Of a stretch of 6,220 bases of DNA, positions 5,860 through 6,220 are shown piece by piece. Each line of letters opens with the position of its first letter. Positions within the stretch are counted from its first letter, which is position 1. Origin of the DNA: an uncultured Planctomycetaceae bacterium (lineage in GTDB: Bacteria; Planctomycetota; Planctomycetia; Pirellulales; UBA1268); assembly GCA_903885855.1 (NCBI GenBank), contig CAISKG010000294.1:1-6220 (forward strand). Direction: 5' to 3'. The notes under the pieces are model-generated. The model did not search any database. It had not been told where the DNA came from and worked only from the letters and a program-made list of their open reading frames with translations. The position numbers and the translations under genes were made by a program.

Positions 5860-5963
5860 TCCCCCCGGCCCGGGGCTGCCGGCCCGGCCCCCGCGCCGTG
5901 GGTCGTGCCGGTCGTGACGGTCCTGTCGATCCGGGGGCGGCGCCGGTCTGGGAAAGCGGTGAT

Positions 5964-6001
5964 GTCGCCCCGCGGCGACGTTGCCGTCGCCCGGGGGCGA
6001 C
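5964..6001 (+). promoter_or_regulatory. Two tandem palindromes GTCGCC-N4-GGCGAC upstream of the regulator gene
   Basis: GTCGCC-CCGC-GGCGAC (5964-5979) and GTCGCC-CGGG-GGCGAC (5986-6001) have identical arms, different loops and a 22-base repeat period, close to two helical turns. As DNA they fit paired sites for a dimeric regulator; as RNA they fit two consecutive hairpins. They lie 40 bases before the start of the response-regulator-like gene. Immediately downstream are the overlapping palindromes CCTAGG (6001-6006) and AGGTACCT (6004-6011) and a stem GTGGA/TCCAC (6012-6016/6022-6026). Autoregulation by the downstream product is a guess. Confidence 0.45.
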
Positions 6002-6041
6002 CTAGGTACCTGTGGAAGCGATCCACTCCACGGGCCCCACC

Positions 6042-6220
6042 ATGTCGCACGCCGCCGATTCCCACGCCGTCCCCGCCGCCGATCCTGCCCGGAACCGGAA
6101 GCGCGTCGTGGTGGTCGACACCGACCGCCGCGCCGCCTCCGCCTGTGCCGCCGGGCTGTGCGCCCGCGGCTGGCATGCCAGCGCCGCCGGCAGCCTCGAC
6201 GACGCGCGGCGCTGCGTGGC
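6042..6220 (+). CDS. Response-regulator-like protein, N-terminal fragment (runs off the right edge)
   Basis: Only the first 59 residues are present. After an Ala/His/Asp-rich lead of about 20 residues comes NRKRVVVVDTDRRAASACAAG (18-38), which matches the first strand and acidic pocket of a CheY-like receiver domain: hydrophobic VVVVD followed by Asp28, with helix 1 after it. Then GWHASAAGSLDDARRCVA (42-59) matches strand 2, 'G..v..a.s..eA', and the start of helix 2. The phospho-accepting Asp, the switch residues and any output domain lie beyond the window, so one cannot tell an NtrC-like activator from an OmpR-like or single-domain regulator. An in-frame TAG at 6003-6005 bounds the start. 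ATG 6042 is preferred, and GTG 6012 would add ten residues. No Shine-Dalgarno sequence is visible. The 182-base gap upstream suggests its own promoter. Confidence 0.75.
   Translation, partial: MSHAADSHAVPAADPARNRKRVVVVDTDRRAASACAAGLCARGWHASAAGSLDDARRCV

Noticed and set aside
5863..5887. CCGG-rich repeats just after the DedA stop as a terminator
   Set aside because: CCGGCCCGG at 5865-5873 and 5879-5887 is a direct repeat, and the possible stem at 5863-5875 has a very short arm or loop and no T-tract.
6012..6014. GTG as the start of the response-regulator-like gene
   Set aside because: It is in frame, but it falls in a stem-loop without a ribosome-binding site and adds residues unlike a receiver domain. 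ATG 6042 is simpler.

Overview
This is a very GC-rich bacterial window (roughly 70% or more G+C by eye) with seven protein-coding genes and short gaps. No RNA gene, CRISPR array, insertion sequence or phage gene is visible. A Gram-negative-type envelope is implied by a predicted outer-membrane beta-barrel protein on the minus strand. GC content, mostly weak or absent Shine-Dalgarno sequences, and the look of the ClpP-like protein and the NPF-motif ATPase fit a planctomycete (possibly Pirellulales). That assignment is inference from family resemblance and no search was run.

Layout: positions 2-3991 hold four genes on the plus strand: a ClpP-fold protease-like protein whose 5' end may lie outside the window, a small secreted protein of unknown function, a P-loop ATPase with two membrane helices between its Walker A and Walker B motifs, and ApbE, an FAD:protein FMN transferase with no visible export signal. 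The gaps are 111, 40 and 53 bases. The last three could be one transcript. The 111-base gap contains a candidate promoter and two GC-rich hairpins, so the ClpP-like gene may be a separate unit.

An outer-membrane protein resembling the PF13557 (phenol MetA degradation/'transporter') group lies on the minus strand at 4012-4962, convergent with apbE and only 20 bases from it. A DedA-family membrane protein at 5125-5859 is divergent from it across a 162-base gap. After a 182-base gap with two near-identical palindromes, a response-regulator-like gene starts at 6042 and runs off the right edge.

Functionally the window is envelope-leaning: a membrane-anchored ATPase, a secreted protein, a predicted lipid-carrier flippase relative and an outer-membrane barrel. 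The genes do not form an obvious pathway, and no clear flavinylation target for ApbE is present. The points most worth following are the missing catalytic Asp in the ClpP-like protein, the KAP-like topology of the ATPase, the cytoplasmic-looking ApbE, and the tandem palindromes ahead of the regulator gene. I found no convincing evidence of a wholly new multi-gene system.
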